Source: Gordonia sp. ABSL11-1 (lineage in GTDB: Bacteria > Actinomycetota > Actinomycetes > Mycobacteriales > Mycobacteriaceae). From it: DNA of 64,000 bases. Below the pieces are notes generated by a model. That model saw only the letters and a list, made by a program, of their open reading frames with translations, had not been told where the DNA came from and did not search any database. The position numbers and the translations under genes are program-made. Positions 1-9,647 of the stretch are shown here, one piece after another (position 1 is the first letter of the stretch; each line of letters opens with the position of its first letter). The DNA is taken from contig NZ_JASXSI010000003.1 in assembly GCF_030315685.1 (NCBI RefSeq), positions 62,001-126,000 on the forward strand, in the 5' to 3' direction.

Positions 1-2
1 CC

Positions 3-686
3 GAAACGACAACCAAATTGACGCTGGACGTGAAGACGGCCGACGGCAAGACCGACGGCACCGTCGACCTTCCCGCCGAGCTGTTCGACGCACCGGCCAA
101 CATCGCGCTGATGCACCAGGTGGTCGTGGCCCAGCAGGCCGCGGGTCGCCAGGGCACCCACGCGACGAAGACCCGCGGACAGGTCAGCGGTGGCGGCGCC
201 AAGCCGTATCGGCAGAAGGGCACCGGTCGCGCCCGTCAGGGTTCGACCCGCGCACCGCAGTTCGCCGGCGGTGGCACCGTCCACGGCCCGCAGCCCCGCG
301 ACTACAGCCAGCGCACCCCCAAGAAGATGAAGGCTGCCGCCCTGCGCGGTGCCCTCTCCGACCGGGCGCGCAACGAGCGGATTCACGTGATCACCGAACT
401 GGTTGCGGGACAGACCCCGTCGACAAAGTCGGCTCGCCTGTTCCTCGAGGCGCTGAGCGACCGCCGCAAGTTCCTGGTGGTCCTCGGCCGTGAGGACGAG
501 ACCGCATGGAAGAGCGTCGCGAACCTGCAGAACGTCCTGCCGATCGCGCCGGATCAGCTCAACACCTACGACGTCCTGGATTCGGACGAGGTGGTGTTCA
601 GCGTCGAGACGCTCAACGCGTTCATCGAGCAGAACGCAGCGACCGAGACGAAGTCTCCCGTCGCCAATGACCGAGAGGAGGCCTGA
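3..686 (+). CDS. rplD: 50S ribosomal protein L4 (5' end outside window)
   Basis: L4 is a primary 23S rRNA-binding protein whose long basic loop lines the peptide exit tunnel. The sequence shows the family hallmarks: the [15 protein letters not shown] loop, followed by [15 protein letters not shown] and the conserved helix [14 protein letters not shown]. The frame is open to base 3 and encodes [11 protein letters not shown] before the first in-window start-like codon (TTG 18), so the real start is almost certainly just upstream of the window and the gene is partial. It ends TGA at 684-686, two bases before rplW, whose AGGAGG (676-681) lies inside the rplD end. This is the third gene of the canonical S10 operon; rpsJ and rplC should lie upstream. 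Confidence 0.97.
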   Translation, partial: ETTTKLTLDVKTADGKTDGTVDLPAELFDAPANIALMHQVVVAQQAAGRQGTHATKTRGQVSGGGAKPYRQKGTGRARQGSTRAPQFAGGGTVHGPQPRDYSQRTPKKMKAAALRGALSDRARNERIHVITELVAGQTPSTKSARLFLEALSDRRKFLVVLGREDETAWKSVANLQNVLPIAPDQLNTYDVLDSDEVVFSVETLNAFIEQNAATETKSPVANDREEA

Positions 687-688
687 GC

Positions 689-994
689 ATGGCTACGCAG
701 GCTGACCCGCGCGACATCATCCTGGCACCGGTGATCTCCGAGAAGTCCTACGGACTGATCGAGGAGAACGTGTACACCTTCCTGGTGCACCCGGAGTCGA
801 ACAAGACCCAGATCAAGATCGCGGTCGAGCAGATCTTCGACGTCACGGTGACGAGCGTCAACACCGCCAATCGGCAGGGCAAGCGCAAGCGGACCCGCTT
901 CGGCTACGGCAAGCGCAAGGACACCAAGCGCGCGATCGTGACGCTGGCCGACGGCAGCAAGCCCATCGAGATCTTCGGAGGACCGGTCGGCTGA
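689..994 (+). CDS. rplW: 50S ribosomal protein L23
   Basis: L23 binds 23S rRNA at the exit of the peptide tunnel and is the docking site for trigger factor and SRP. The 101-residue protein has the family's N-terminal [17 protein letters not shown], the central [15 protein letters not shown] and the basic [25 protein letters not shown] segment, all of usual length. The ATG at 689 has AGGAGG seven bases upstream. It sits two bases after rplD and 30 bases before rplB, fully in keeping with co-transcription in the S10 operon. Confidence 0.98.
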   Translation: MATQADPRDIILAPVISEKSYGLIEENVYTFLVHPESNKTQIKIAVEQIFDVTVTSVNTANRQGKRKRTRFGYGKRKDTKRAIVTLADGSKPIEIFGGPVG

Positions 995-1024
995 CCGGGA
1001 CTCGAGAACTGAGGGACTAGAGAC

Positions 1025-1861
1025 ATGGCTATTCGTAAGTACAAGCCGACGACCCCGGGTCGTCGCGGTGCCAGCGGCGCGGATTTCGCCGAGGTCACCC
1101 GCGACCATCCGGAGAAGTCGCTGGTTCGCCCGCTGCACGGTCGTGGTGGACGTAACGCACACGGACGCATCACCACCCGGCACAAGGGTGGCGGTCACAA
1201 GCGTGCCTACCGCGTCATCGACTTCCGTCGCAACGACAAGGACGGCATCGACGCGAAAGTCGCCCACATCGAGTACGACCCGAACCGCACTGCGCGGATC
1301 GCGTTGCTGCACTACGTCGATGGCGAGAAGCGCTACATCATCGCCCCCCGTGGTCTGAACCAGGGTGACGTGGTGGAGAGCGGCTCGGGTGCCGACATCA
1401 AGCCGGGCAACAACCTGCCGCTGCGCAACATCCCCACCGGTACCCAGGTGCACGCCGTCGAGCTGCGTCCGGGCGGCGGGGCCAAGATGGCCCGCAGCGC
1501 CGGTGCCTCGATCCAGCTGCTGGGCAAGGAGGGCACCTACGCCACCCTGCGTATGCCCTCCGGCGAGATCCGTCGCGTCGACGTGCGCTGTCGCGCCACC
1601 GTCGGCGAGGTCGGCAACGCCGAGCAGTCGAACATCAACTGGGGCAAGGCCGGCCGCATGCGCTGGAAGGGCAAGCGCCCGACCGTCCGTGGTGTCGTGA
1701 TGAACCCGGTCGATCACCCGCACGGTGGTGGCGAGGGCAAGACCTCGGGTGGTCGACACCCGGTCAGCCCGTGGGGTCAGCCGGAAGGCCGCACCCGCAA
1801 GAACAAGGCGAGCGACAAGCTCATCGTCCGCCGCCGTCGTACCGGCAAGAACAAGCGATAA
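1025..1861 (+). CDS. rplB: 50S ribosomal protein L2
   Basis: L2 is needed for subunit association and for the peptidyl-transferase region of 23S rRNA. The 278-residue product is of standard length. It contains the N-terminal [12 protein letters not shown], the RNA-binding [14 protein letters not shown] segment, and the near-invariant [12 protein letters not shown] loop with histidines at about residues 231 and 233, which includes the counterpart of the functionally important E. coli His229. The very basic C-terminus ([10 protein letters not shown]) is typical. It is preceded by a 30-base gap with a GAGGGA-like ribosome site. Confidence 0.98.
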   Translation: MAIRKYKPTTPGRRGASGADFAEVTRDHPEKSLVRPLHGRGGRNAHGRITTRHKGGGHKRAYRVIDFRRNDKDGIDAKVAHIEYDPNRTARIALLHYVDGEKRYIIAPRGLNQGDVVESGSGADIKPGNNLPLRNIPTGTQVHAVELRPGGGAKMARSAGASIQLLGKEGTYATLRMPSGEIRRVDVRCRATVGEVGNAEQSNINWGKAGRMRWKGKRPTVRGVVMNPVDHPHGGGEGKTSGGRHPVSPWGQPEGRTRKNKASDKLIVRRRRTGKNKR

Positions 1862-1879
1862 GCAGGAGGGAGTAAGAGA

Positions 1880-2160
1880 ATGCCACGCAGCCTCAAGAAG
1901 GGCCCGTTCGTCGACGACCACCTCCTTGCGAAGGTGGACACCCAGAACGAGAAGGGCACCAAGCAGGTCATCAAGACCTGGTCGCGCCGTTCGACCATCA
2001 TCCCGGACTTCATCGGACACACCTTCGCCGTCCACGACGGTCGCAAGCACGTCCCGGTGTTCATCTCGGACAACATGGTCGGGCACAAGCTGGGCGAGTT
2101 CGCCCCCACCCGTACCTTCAAGGGTCACATCAAGGATGACCGGAAAGCGAAGCGCCGGTA

Positions 2161-2161
<1 letters not shown>
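1880..2161 (+). CDS. rpsS: 30S ribosomal protein S19
   Basis: S19 lies in the head of the 30S subunit near the A-site tRNA and contacts S13. The 93-residue protein begins [14 protein letters not shown] and has [20 protein letters not shown] and [14 protein letters not shown], all classic S19 motifs. The start is set by a strong AGGAGGG (1864-1870) nine bases upstream. Its TAA stop overlaps the first base of the rplV ATG (2161), indicating translational coupling. Confidence 0.98.
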
Positions 2162-3377
<1,216 letters not shown>

Positions 3378-3380
3378 CCC

Positions 3381-3797
3381 ATGTTGATCCCCCGTCGGGT
3401 CAAGCACCGCAAGCAGCATCACCCCAGCCTGAAGGGTCAGGCCAAGGGCGGCACCAAGGTGACGTTCGGTGACTACGGCATCCAGGCTCTGGAAGGCGCG
3501 TACATCACCAACCGTCAGATCGAGTCCGCTCGTATCGCCATCAACCGGCACATCAAGCGTGGCGGCAAGGTGTGGATCAACATCTTCCCGGACCGTCCGC
3601 TGACCAAGAAGCCCGCCGAGACCCGCATGGGTTCCGGTAAGGGTTCGCCGGAGTGGTGGGTCGCGCCCGTCAAGCCGGGTCGTGTGCTGTTCGAGATGAC
3701 CTACCCCAATGAGGAGATCGCTCGCGAGGCCCTGCGCCGCGCGCAGCACAAGCTCCCGATCAAGACCCGGATCGTGACCAGAGAGGAGCAGTTCTGA
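3381..3797 (+). CDS. rplP: 50S ribosomal protein L16
   Basis: L16 sits beside the A site and central protuberance of the 50S subunit and helps position A-site tRNA. The 138-residue product starts [19 protein letters not shown] and contains the family signature [19 protein letters not shown], so length and motifs are standard. It follows rpsC by three bases and shares its last base with the rpmC ATG. Confidence 0.98.
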   Translation: MLIPRRVKHRKQHHPSLKGQAKGGTKVTFGDYGIQALEGAYITNRQIESARIAINRHIKRGGKVWINIFPDRPLTKKPAETRMGSGKGSPEWWVAPVKPGRVLFEMTYPNEEIAREALRRAQHKLPIKTRIVTREEQF

Positions 3798-4030
3798 TGG
3801 GACTCGGAGTTGCTGCCAACGAGCTGCGTGAGCTCAACGACACCGATCTGGTCGATCGCCTCAAAGAGTCGAAGGAAGAGCTGTTCAACCTTCGTTTCCA
3901 GATGGCCACCGGCCAGCTCGACAACAATCGCCGTCTGCGGACCGTGCGTCGCGAGATCGCGCGCATCTACACCGTGATGCGTGAGCGTGAGCTGGGTCTG
4001 GCGTCGGGACCGGAAGGTGATGACGCATGA
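3797..4030 (+). CDS. rpmC: 50S ribosomal protein L29
   Basis: L29 is a small helical protein at the tunnel exit next to L23. The 77-residue sequence has the expected [32 protein letters not shown] first helix and the second-helix [12 protein letters not shown]. It starts by overlapping the rplP stop (TGATG) and ends with an ATGA overlap into rpsQ, so the three genes are translationally coupled. Confidence 0.97.
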   Translation: MGLGVAANELRELNDTDLVDRLKESKEELFNLRFQMATGQLDNNRRLRTVRREIARIYTVMRERELGLASGPEGDDA

Positions 4031-4326
4031 GTGAGACCGGAACATCGAAGGACGCGAACGTGACCCAGACCGAAACGCGTAACAACCGCAAGGAGCGGAT
4101 CGGTTACGTGGTCAGCGACAAGATGCAGAAGACCATCGTGGTCGAGCTGGAAGATCGTAAGAGCCACCCGCTCTACGGCAAGATCATCCGGACCACGAGC
4201 AAGGTCAAGGCCCACGACGAGAACGAGACCGCCGGCATCGGCGATCGCGTGCGGCTCATGGAGACGCGCCCGACCTCGGCCACCAAGCGGTGGCGCCTCG
4301 TCGAGGTGCTGGAGAAGGCCAAGTAG
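4027..4326 (+). CDS. rpsQ: 30S ribosomal protein S17
   Basis: S17 is an OB-fold protein that binds 16S rRNA early in 30S assembly. The core runs from about residue 22 ([24 protein letters not shown]) through [22 protein letters not shown]. At 99 residues it has about 15 more N-terminal residues than E. coli S17, a polar extension seen in Mycobacteriales. It is the last gene of the operon here: a strong hairpin follows 20 bases after the stop and rplN does not follow. Confidence 0.98.
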   Translation: MSETGTSKDANVTQTETRNNRKERIGYVVSDKMQKTIVVELEDRKSHPLYGKIIRTTSKVKAHDENETAGIGDRVRLMETRPTSATKRWRLVEVLEKAK

Positions 4327-4346
4327 GCCACTCCACTCGGAGATTC

Positions 4347-4386
4347 GCGAACGGCCCGTTCCCCGACAGGGGAGCGGGCCGTTCGC
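4347..4386 (+). terminator. Hairpin terminator of the S10 operon
   Basis: An 18-bp stem (4347-4364 with 4369-4386, one G-U pair) closes on the 4-base loop GACA. The stem is GC-rich and has no T tract after it, the form common for actinobacterial intrinsic terminators. It begins 20 bases after the rpsQ stop and separates ribosomal transcription from the glycosidase gene. Because the stem is near-perfect it could work in both directions. Confidence 0.85.
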
Positions 4387-4447
4387 CGTTCCTCCGGTCG
4401 GGTCCGATCGGGCTGCCGGTCGGGCGGTCATGCGGTAGACAGGCGTC

Positions 4448-5905
4448 ATGGATTCCGCCCCCGACGATGCGGGTCACGTCCGTATCCCGGCGTCGCCGCT
4501 CATCTACGAGATCAACACCTGGCCGTGGCTGGCTGCGCTGAGCCGCGTGGCGGGACGGCCGGTCACGCTGGGCGACGTCGACGACGATCAGTGGGATGCG
4601 ATCGCCGACGGCGGGTTCGACGCGGTGTGGCTGATGGGGGTCTGGCGACGCAGCCCGGCCGGGGTGGCGATCGCCCGCGCCGACGACCCGCTGATGGCGT
4701 GGTTCGCCTCGACGATGCCCGACTTCGAGCCCGCAGACGTCGTCGGCTCTCCGTACTCGGTGCGCGACTACGTCGTCGACGATCACCTGGGAGGTCCGGC
4801 AGCCCTCGCGGCGGCCCGTCGCGCGCTCGCGGACCGTGGCGTCGGTCTGATCCTCGACGTCGTCCCGAATCATGTTGCCGTCGATCATCCGTGGGTCACC
4901 GAGCATCCTGAATGGTTCATCCGTGGCAGTGCCGACGACCTCGATCGCGATCCCGGCTCGTTCGTGTCGGTGGGGGACGAGGTGATCGCCAACGGCCGGG
5001 ATCCGTACTTTCCGGCGTGGCGGGATGTCGTGCAGGTCAACGCGTTCAGTGAGGGCCTGCGCTCGGCGACGCTCACCACGGTGACCGCGATCGCCGCACA
5101 GTGTGACGGTGTGCGCTGCGACATGGCGATGCTGGTGATGAACGACGTGTTCGCCCGGACGTGGGGAGGCCGGGCCGGGCCGATCCCCGACGACGAGTTC
5201 TGGCCGGCCGTCATCGATGGTGTGCGGGCGCGGCATCCGGGTTTCGTGTTCATCGCCGAGGCCTACTGGGACACCGAGTCAGCACTGCACGCCGACGGTT
5301 TCGACGAGTGCTACGGCAAGCGGTTCTACGACACTCTGCGCGATGCGCCGACGACGCTGCGTGACGTGTTGTCGACGGAGATGCCGGATCATCGACGGCT
5401 CCTGCGGTTCATCGAGAACCATGACGAACCACGCGCACCCGTCGCATTCGGCGACCGCGACCGACAGGCGGCGGTGGCGGCTCTCACGCAGGACGGGCCC
5501 CGGCTGATCCATCAGGGGCAGCTCGACGGCCGCCGACGTCGACTTCCGGTGCAGCTCGGCCGATTCGCCGATGAACCCGTCGACACCGACCGCGCGCTGT
5601 TCTATCGCGCGTTGCTCGGTGTGCTCGACACCCCGGGTCTCCGCGATGGATCCCTCGATCTGTGCGCCGCCGACGACGCCGCGCCGACGGTCATCGCCTG
5701 GACGCGGACCGCCGCCGACGACGACGACCGATGGTTGATCGTCGTCAACGTCTCCGAGGAGTGGGCGGCCGGACGCGTACGGATCGGCTGGGTGAATCCG
5801 CCCTCGCACATGACGAATCCACTCTCCGGGGAATGTCTCCCGGTCGCCGACGACGGGTCGGTCGACGTGTCGCTCGTCGCATGGGGTTGGCAGATCTACC
5901 GTTGA
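4448..5905 (+). CDS. GH13 alpha-amylase family glycosyl hydrolase
   Basis: A glycoside hydrolase family 13 enzyme acting on alpha-glucosidic bonds; the exact substrate cannot be read from sequence. All four conserved regions are visible: DVVPNH (region I), GVRCDMAM with the nucleophile Asp225, FIAEAYW with the acid/base Glu271, and ENHDEPR with the transition-state Asp326. A later RRLPVQLGRFADEPVD stretch and a beta-rich C-terminal domain (VIAWTRT...WLIVVNVS) complete a 485-residue protein. There is no signal peptide, so it is cytoplasmic and likely works on storage glucans or oligosaccharides. It stands alone between the S10 terminator and the kinase genes. The ATG at 4448 has no clear ribosome site; a TAGACA six bases upstream could reflect a leaderless transcript, but it lacks the final T of TANNNT. 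Confidence 0.92.
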   Translation: MDSAPDDAGHVRIPASPLIYEINTWPWLAALSRVAGRPVTLGDVDDDQWDAIADGGFDAVWLMGVWRRSPAGVAIARADDPLMAWFASTMPDFEPADVVGSPYSVRDYVVDDHLGGPAALAAARRALADRGVGLILDVVPNHVAVDHPWVTEHPEWFIRGSADDLDRDPGSFVSVGDEVIANGRDPYFPAWRDVVQVNAFSEGLRSATLTTVTAIAAQCDGVRCDMAMLVMNDVFARTWGGRAGPIPDDEFWPAVIDGVRARHPGFVFIAEAYWDTESALHADGFDECYGKRFYDTLRDAPTTLRDVLSTEMPDHRRLLRFIENHDEPRAPVAFGDRDRQAAVAALTQDGPRLIHQGQLDGRRRRLPVQLGRFADEPVDTDRALFYRALLGVLDTPGLRDGSLDLCAADDAAPTVIAWTRTAADDDDRWLIVVNVSEEWAAGRVRIGWVNPPSHMTNPLSGECLPVADDGSVDVSLVAWGWQIYR

Positions 5906-5992
5906 CCTGCTGCCGAGCGGTTCGGAGCACAGTACTCTCGATGCATCGCAGACGCGGCGGTGGTGGCCCGCCCACGAACGACGGTGAAACGC

Positions 5993-7225
5993 ATGGTGGT
6001 GCTCGACCGACGGATCGACGTCCGGCGCGCGGCCGGCGACTACCTCGAGGGCTTCCGCAGCGGGGTCCGCTCCGACGACTCGGATGTGGGCCGACTCGAG
6101 CGTGTCGGCACCCGCTTCGTCGGGCTGGGACTGCTGGTGTTCATCGCGGTGATGATTCCGGTCGCGATCGGCCGTGCCGGCCTCACCGCCACCTGGTGGA
6201 CGCCGCTGAGCATGGTGCTCGTGGCGGGTCCGCCGATCCTCATGGTGATCGTCACGTTTCGCCCCGTACCCCGGGGGCTGGTGCCCCTCGCCGGTGCCTG
6301 TTCGATCGGTTACATCGCCGCGACCCTCCTCTGGTTCGTCGCGTGGAACGGCGCGACGGAGCCGGAACGCTGGGCGGTGTGGCTCGTGCAGTTCCCGCCC
6401 GTGGCGAGCATCGCTCTGGTCCTGGTGTCCCGAACGCGCTGGGCGCTGGCCCATCTCGTCGTCGCGACACTGCTCGTGCACGTCGCCAACCAACTCGGGC
6501 GTCACGGCGAGGTACACGTGTCGCAGTTGCTCAGTGCCCCGCTGACGATCACCCTCGGCGGGGTGTTCGTCGCGGTCGCCTACGCGACGACCCGCAACGT
6601 CTGGTCGCTCGACGCACGGCGGGCCGACATGCTCGCCGCCGCAGCGACCGCCGCGGCCGACATGGCGGCCGAGGCCGAACGTGCGCGATTCGCCGCGCTC
6701 ATCCACGACAATGTGATCGCCGCGCTGCTCGCGGTTCGGAGCGGGACGCCCGACCCGCGCCTCATCGCGCAGGCAGCCGCAGCGCTCGATGAACTCGACC
6801 GCAGTGATGAGGCGGACCACGGACCGGTCGGCGCCGCGGGGTTCTCCTCCCGGCTCCGGGAGATCGCCGACACCGTCAGCGATCAGGTCCACTGCCATCT
6901 CGTGGCGCCCGAGGAGGAACCGATGTATCCCTACGCGGTGATGTCGGCGATCAGTGAGTCGACAGGTGAGGCGATCCGCAACTGGCGCCGTCATGCCGGC
7001 CCTGGGACACGATGTGAGGTCGCAGCCGAGTTCGGACCCGACACCGTACGGGTGCTCGTCCGGGACAACGGGATCGGATTCGATCCCGCGGCGATCCGGC
7101 CCGAACGCTTCGGTGTCGCAGTGGGAATCCGGGGCCGGATGGAGACCCTGCCGGGTGGCTCCGCGGAGATCAACAGTGCACCGGGACGAGGCACGACTGT
7201 CGTCCTCGATTGGCGGCGACCATGA
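5993..7225 (+). CDS. Membrane sensor histidine kinase, copy 1
   Basis: About six hydrophobic segments fill residues 40-200, followed by a kinase core of the NarL/LiaS-like (HisKA_3 type) group. The phospho-acceptor is probably His238 in ALIHDNVIAALL. The ATPase domain has an N-box (EAIRNWRRHAG, Asn330), a VRDNGIGFDP G1 box and the C-terminal GIRGRMETLPGG..SAPGRGTTV glycine motifs. I chose ATG 5993; an in-frame GTG at 5960 would add 11 residues. A TACTCT (5933-5938) could be its -10 element. The stop overlaps the next gene as ATGA. No response regulator lies nearby, so its target is unknown. It closely resembles the kinase at 8391-9647, with shared layout and many identical stretches. Confidence 0.88.
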   Translation: MVVLDRRIDVRRAAGDYLEGFRSGVRSDDSDVGRLERVGTRFVGLGLLVFIAVMIPVAIGRAGLTATWWTPLSMVLVAGPPILMVIVTFRPVPRGLVPLAGACSIGYIAATLLWFVAWNGATEPERWAVWLVQFPPVASIALVLVSRTRWALAHLVVATLLVHVANQLGRHGEVHVSQLLSAPLTITLGGVFVAVAYATTRNVWSLDARRADMLAAAATAAADMAAEAERARFAALIHDNVIAALLAVRSGTPDPRLIAQAAAALDELDRSDEADHGPVGAAGFSSRLREIADTVSDQVHCHLVAPEEEPMYPYAVMSAISESTGEAIRNWRRHAGPGTRCEVAAEFGPDTVRVLVRDNGIGFDPAAIRPERFGVAVGIRGRMETLPGGSAEINSAPGRGTTVVLDWRRP

Positions 7226-8325
7226 TCGGCGATGTGCGCAAGCGCCGGCGCGGGACGGACCGCGACGCCGACGGCACGGATCTCGACGACGCCACGGTCG
7301 ACCTCTTCGGCCTCGGCTCGCCGACGGTGGCGTGGGCCATCGGCGCCTTCGCGGTGGCCTATGTCGTCGTTCTCGGATGGACGTGTGCGGAGATCCATGC
7401 GGTGCGGAACTGGCTGGGACTCGGCGTAGGTTTCGCCGTGTTCGTGGTGGCGACGGCGATCGTGGTCCGCACCCGTGGAATCCGCTGTCCGGTGCCGCGG
7501 GCGGCCGCCATCGGTTCGCTCGCGGTGTGTGGGCTCGCGATGTCGCTGTGGAACATCCCCGCGCCCAGTTACCAGACTTTGCAGACCGCACCACCGGTGT
7601 CGGCGATGACGATCGTGCTGACCCTGCTGGCACTGCAGGGCAGGCCGTTCTTCGCCTGGGCGGCGGCGCTGGGCGGCAGCGTCGTGGCGGCGGTGTGGGG
7701 AGCGGTGATCGGCGTGGGTCCGGTCGTCGGCGCCGGCAACACACTGTTCTGTTATCCGGTGATGATGCTCGCGATGCTGTTCGTGGTGATGGGCCGGCCG
7801 ATGGAGGCCAGGATCCGCATGCTGGCGGAGCGCGCTGTCGACCAGGCCACCACCGAGGCCGCGACTGCCGCTGCGGCCGACGAGCGCAATCGGCAACTGC
7901 GGCAGTTGGATCGGCGAGCTCGTCCGATCCTGGAACAGATCGTCGACGGCCACCGCTTCACCGCCGACGAGGTTGCCGCCTCCCGGCTCACCGAAGGTCA
8001 GCTCCGCGACGGGATCCGCGCCCCCGGATGGGACTCGGCACAGGTCAGTGAAGCCGTGTGGACCGCACGGCATCGGGGGGTGAGCGTCCTCTTGCTCGAC
8101 GACGGTGCCCTGGCCCCGGAACGGCGCGACCTCGCGGACCGGCTGCGGGGGTTGCTCGTCGACGAACTGACCCGTGCAGACCGCGGACAGGTGACTGCCC
8201 GCATCTTCCCCCCGGAGCGCGGGCTGCTGGCCACCATCGTCGCCAACGCCGGAACGGACTTCCGTCGGGTCGAATGCGGCGCCGACGGTATCGTCACAGT
8301 GAGAACCGGGTCGGTCACCGCCTAG
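7222..8325 (+). CDS. Unrecognised membrane protein, kinase partner copy 1
   Basis: I do not recognise the family. The 367-residue protein (ATG 7222, overlapping the kinase TGA) has a charged N-terminus, about six hydrophobic segments between residues 30 and 200, an Ala-rich probable helix (EAATAAAADERNRQLRQLDRRARP), and a cytoplasmic domain with LTEGQLRDGIRAPGW, ARHRGVSVLLLDDG and a final LATIVANAG strand. The layout (membrane sensor, helical linker, alpha/beta domain) mirrors its kinase neighbour but shows no phospho-acceptor HD motif and no ATP-binding glycines. It could be a degenerate kinase or a dedicated co-sensor. The same pairing recurs at 9644-10741. An earlier TTG at 7210 is possible but less likely. 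Confidence 0.8.
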   Translation: MIGDVRKRRRGTDRDADGTDLDDATVDLFGLGSPTVAWAIGAFAVAYVVVLGWTCAEIHAVRNWLGLGVGFAVFVVATAIVVRTRGIRCPVPRAAAIGSLAVCGLAMSLWNIPAPSYQTLQTAPPVSAMTIVLTLLALQGRPFFAWAAALGGSVVAAVWGAVIGVGPVVGAGNTLFCYPVMMLAMLFVVMGRPMEARIRMLAERAVDQATTEAATAAAADERNRQLRQLDRRARPILEQIVDGHRFTADEVAASRLTEGQLRDGIRAPGWDSAQVSEAVWTARHRGVSVLLLDDGALAPERRDLADRLRGLLVDELTRADRGQVTARIFPPERGLLATIVANAGTDFRRVECGADGIVTVRTGSVTA

Positions 8326-8390
8326 CTAGGCGGGCCGGGTCGGACGCGGCCGCGTTGGCGTCGCCGCCGCACACAGACGGAGATGATCGG

Positions 8391-9647
8391 GTGACCCAGC
8401 TATCCACGACCGCAGACGGCCGGTCGGCGTCCGCGGAGTCAGCGGGCGGACGCACCTGGCGCGAGTTGCTGTCGGGGCCGTCCGACCGCTCCGCGCTCGC
8501 CCGCGTGCGGCGCCTCGGGGCGCGCGTCATCGGCTTCGGGCTGCTCATCTTCACCGCGGGTCTGTCACCCCTCATCGCCGCACGCGCCGATCTGACAGCG
8601 TTCTGGTGGCCGCCGCTGAGCGCCGTGCTGGTGGCGGGTCCGGCGCTCATCCTGATCGCCGCGACCTACCGGCGATCCCTGACCCATCTGACCGCACTCG
8701 CGGCGCTGTGCAGTGGCAGCTTCCTCGCAGCGGTCGGGTTGTGGTTCGCCGCCTGGAACGGTGACGTCGCGGCCGACACCTCGTGGTGGAGTGTGTGGCT
8801 CGTGCAGTTCCCCGGCGTCGCCGGCCTCGTGTTCGGCGTCGCCGGGCACGCCCGGCCGGCGATTGCGCACATCATCATCTCGGCGACCGCCACCACGGCC
8901 GCCAACCAACTCGGTCTGTACGCGGAGCTGCGGCCACAACTGTTCCTCGGCGCGCTGCTCACGATGGCCCTCAATTGTGTGTTCCTCGCGATCGCGGTGA
9001 TGGCCGTCCGCACCGCAGGCGTCCTCGACGACACACGGTCCTCGGCAATGGAATCCGCAGCCGACTCGGCCGCGTCGACCGCACAGGGCGCCGAGCGCGC
9101 ACGCTTCGCCGCGCTCATCCACGACAAGGTCATCGCGATCCTGCTGGCCATCGACGTCGGCAGGCCGGCCATGGCGTTGGTCCCCCAGGCGACGTCGGCG
9201 CTCGACGAACTCGATCACCGGGACGACGACGCGCCGCGACGTCCGGTCGTGGCCGTCGACGAGTTCGTCCAGCGGGTGCGAACCGCGATCGCCACCACCG
9301 ACGACACCGTCGAGCGGGAGTTCTCCGTGGACCGATCACCCGACGCCCGCTATCCCACCGATGTGGTCGGCGCCGTGAACGACGCGATGTGCGAGGCGAT
9401 CCGCAACGTCGGCCGGCACGCCGGTCCGGCGGCGTCGTGCCTCGTCGTCGGCGACTTCCGGCCGGACCGCGTCACCGTGGCCGTCGTCGACGACGGCGCA
9501 GGCTTCGATCCCGGTCAGGTGCCACCGGAACGGCTCGGGGTGGCGGTGGCGATCCGACGACGCATGGCGTCGGTACGTGGCGGCGACTCCGAGGTGCGCA
9601 GTGCGCCGGGCCGCGGGACGACGGTCGTGCTGAGGTGGGCGCGATGA
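8391..9647 (+). CDS. Membrane sensor histidine kinase, copy 2
   Basis: This 418-residue paralogue of the kinase at 5993-7225 has the same order: about six membrane segments, the phospho-acceptor His244 in ALIHDKVIAILLAI, an N-box (EAIRNVGRHAGP), a VVDDGAGFDP motif and the C-terminal IRRRMASVRGG..SAPGRGTTV. GTG 8391 was chosen because GGAG lies about eight bases upstream and the resulting N-terminus matches copy 1; the frame stays open further upstream, but that part overlaps copy 1's partner gene. It lies 65 bases after that gene and overlaps its own partner by ATGA. Sequence shared with copy 1 across the membrane region (for example TA.WW.PLS.VLVAGP) argues for duplication of the whole two-gene unit. 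Confidence 0.87.
   Translation: MTQLSTTADGRSASAESAGGRTWRELLSGPSDRSALARVRRLGARVIGFGLLIFTAGLSPLIAARADLTAFWWPPLSAVLVAGPALILIAATYRRSLTHLTALAALCSGSFLAAVGLWFAAWNGDVAADTSWWSVWLVQFPGVAGLVFGVAGHARPAIAHIIISATATTAANQLGLYAELRPQLFLGALLTMALNCVFLAIAVMAVRTAGVLDDTRSSAMESAADSAASTAQGAERARFAALIHDKVIAILLAIDVGRPAMALVPQATSALDELDHRDDDAPRRPVVAVDEFVQRVRTAIATTDDTVEREFSVDRSPDARYPTDVVGAVNDAMCEAIRNVGRHAGPAASCLVVGDFRPDRVTVAVVDDGAGFDPGQVPPERLGVAVAIRRRMASVRGGDSEVRSAPGRGTTVVLRWAR

Noticed and set aside
4436-4447. Leaderless promoter for the GH13 gene (TAGACA then six bases to ATG)
   Set aside because: It lacks the final T of the TANNNT consensus, so it is too weak to list as a feature.
8058-8390. Upstream extension of the second kinase
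   Set aside because: The extra 111 codons overlap the end of the partner gene in another frame and have no counterpart in the first kinase. GTG 8391 has a ribosome site and gives a matching N-terminus.
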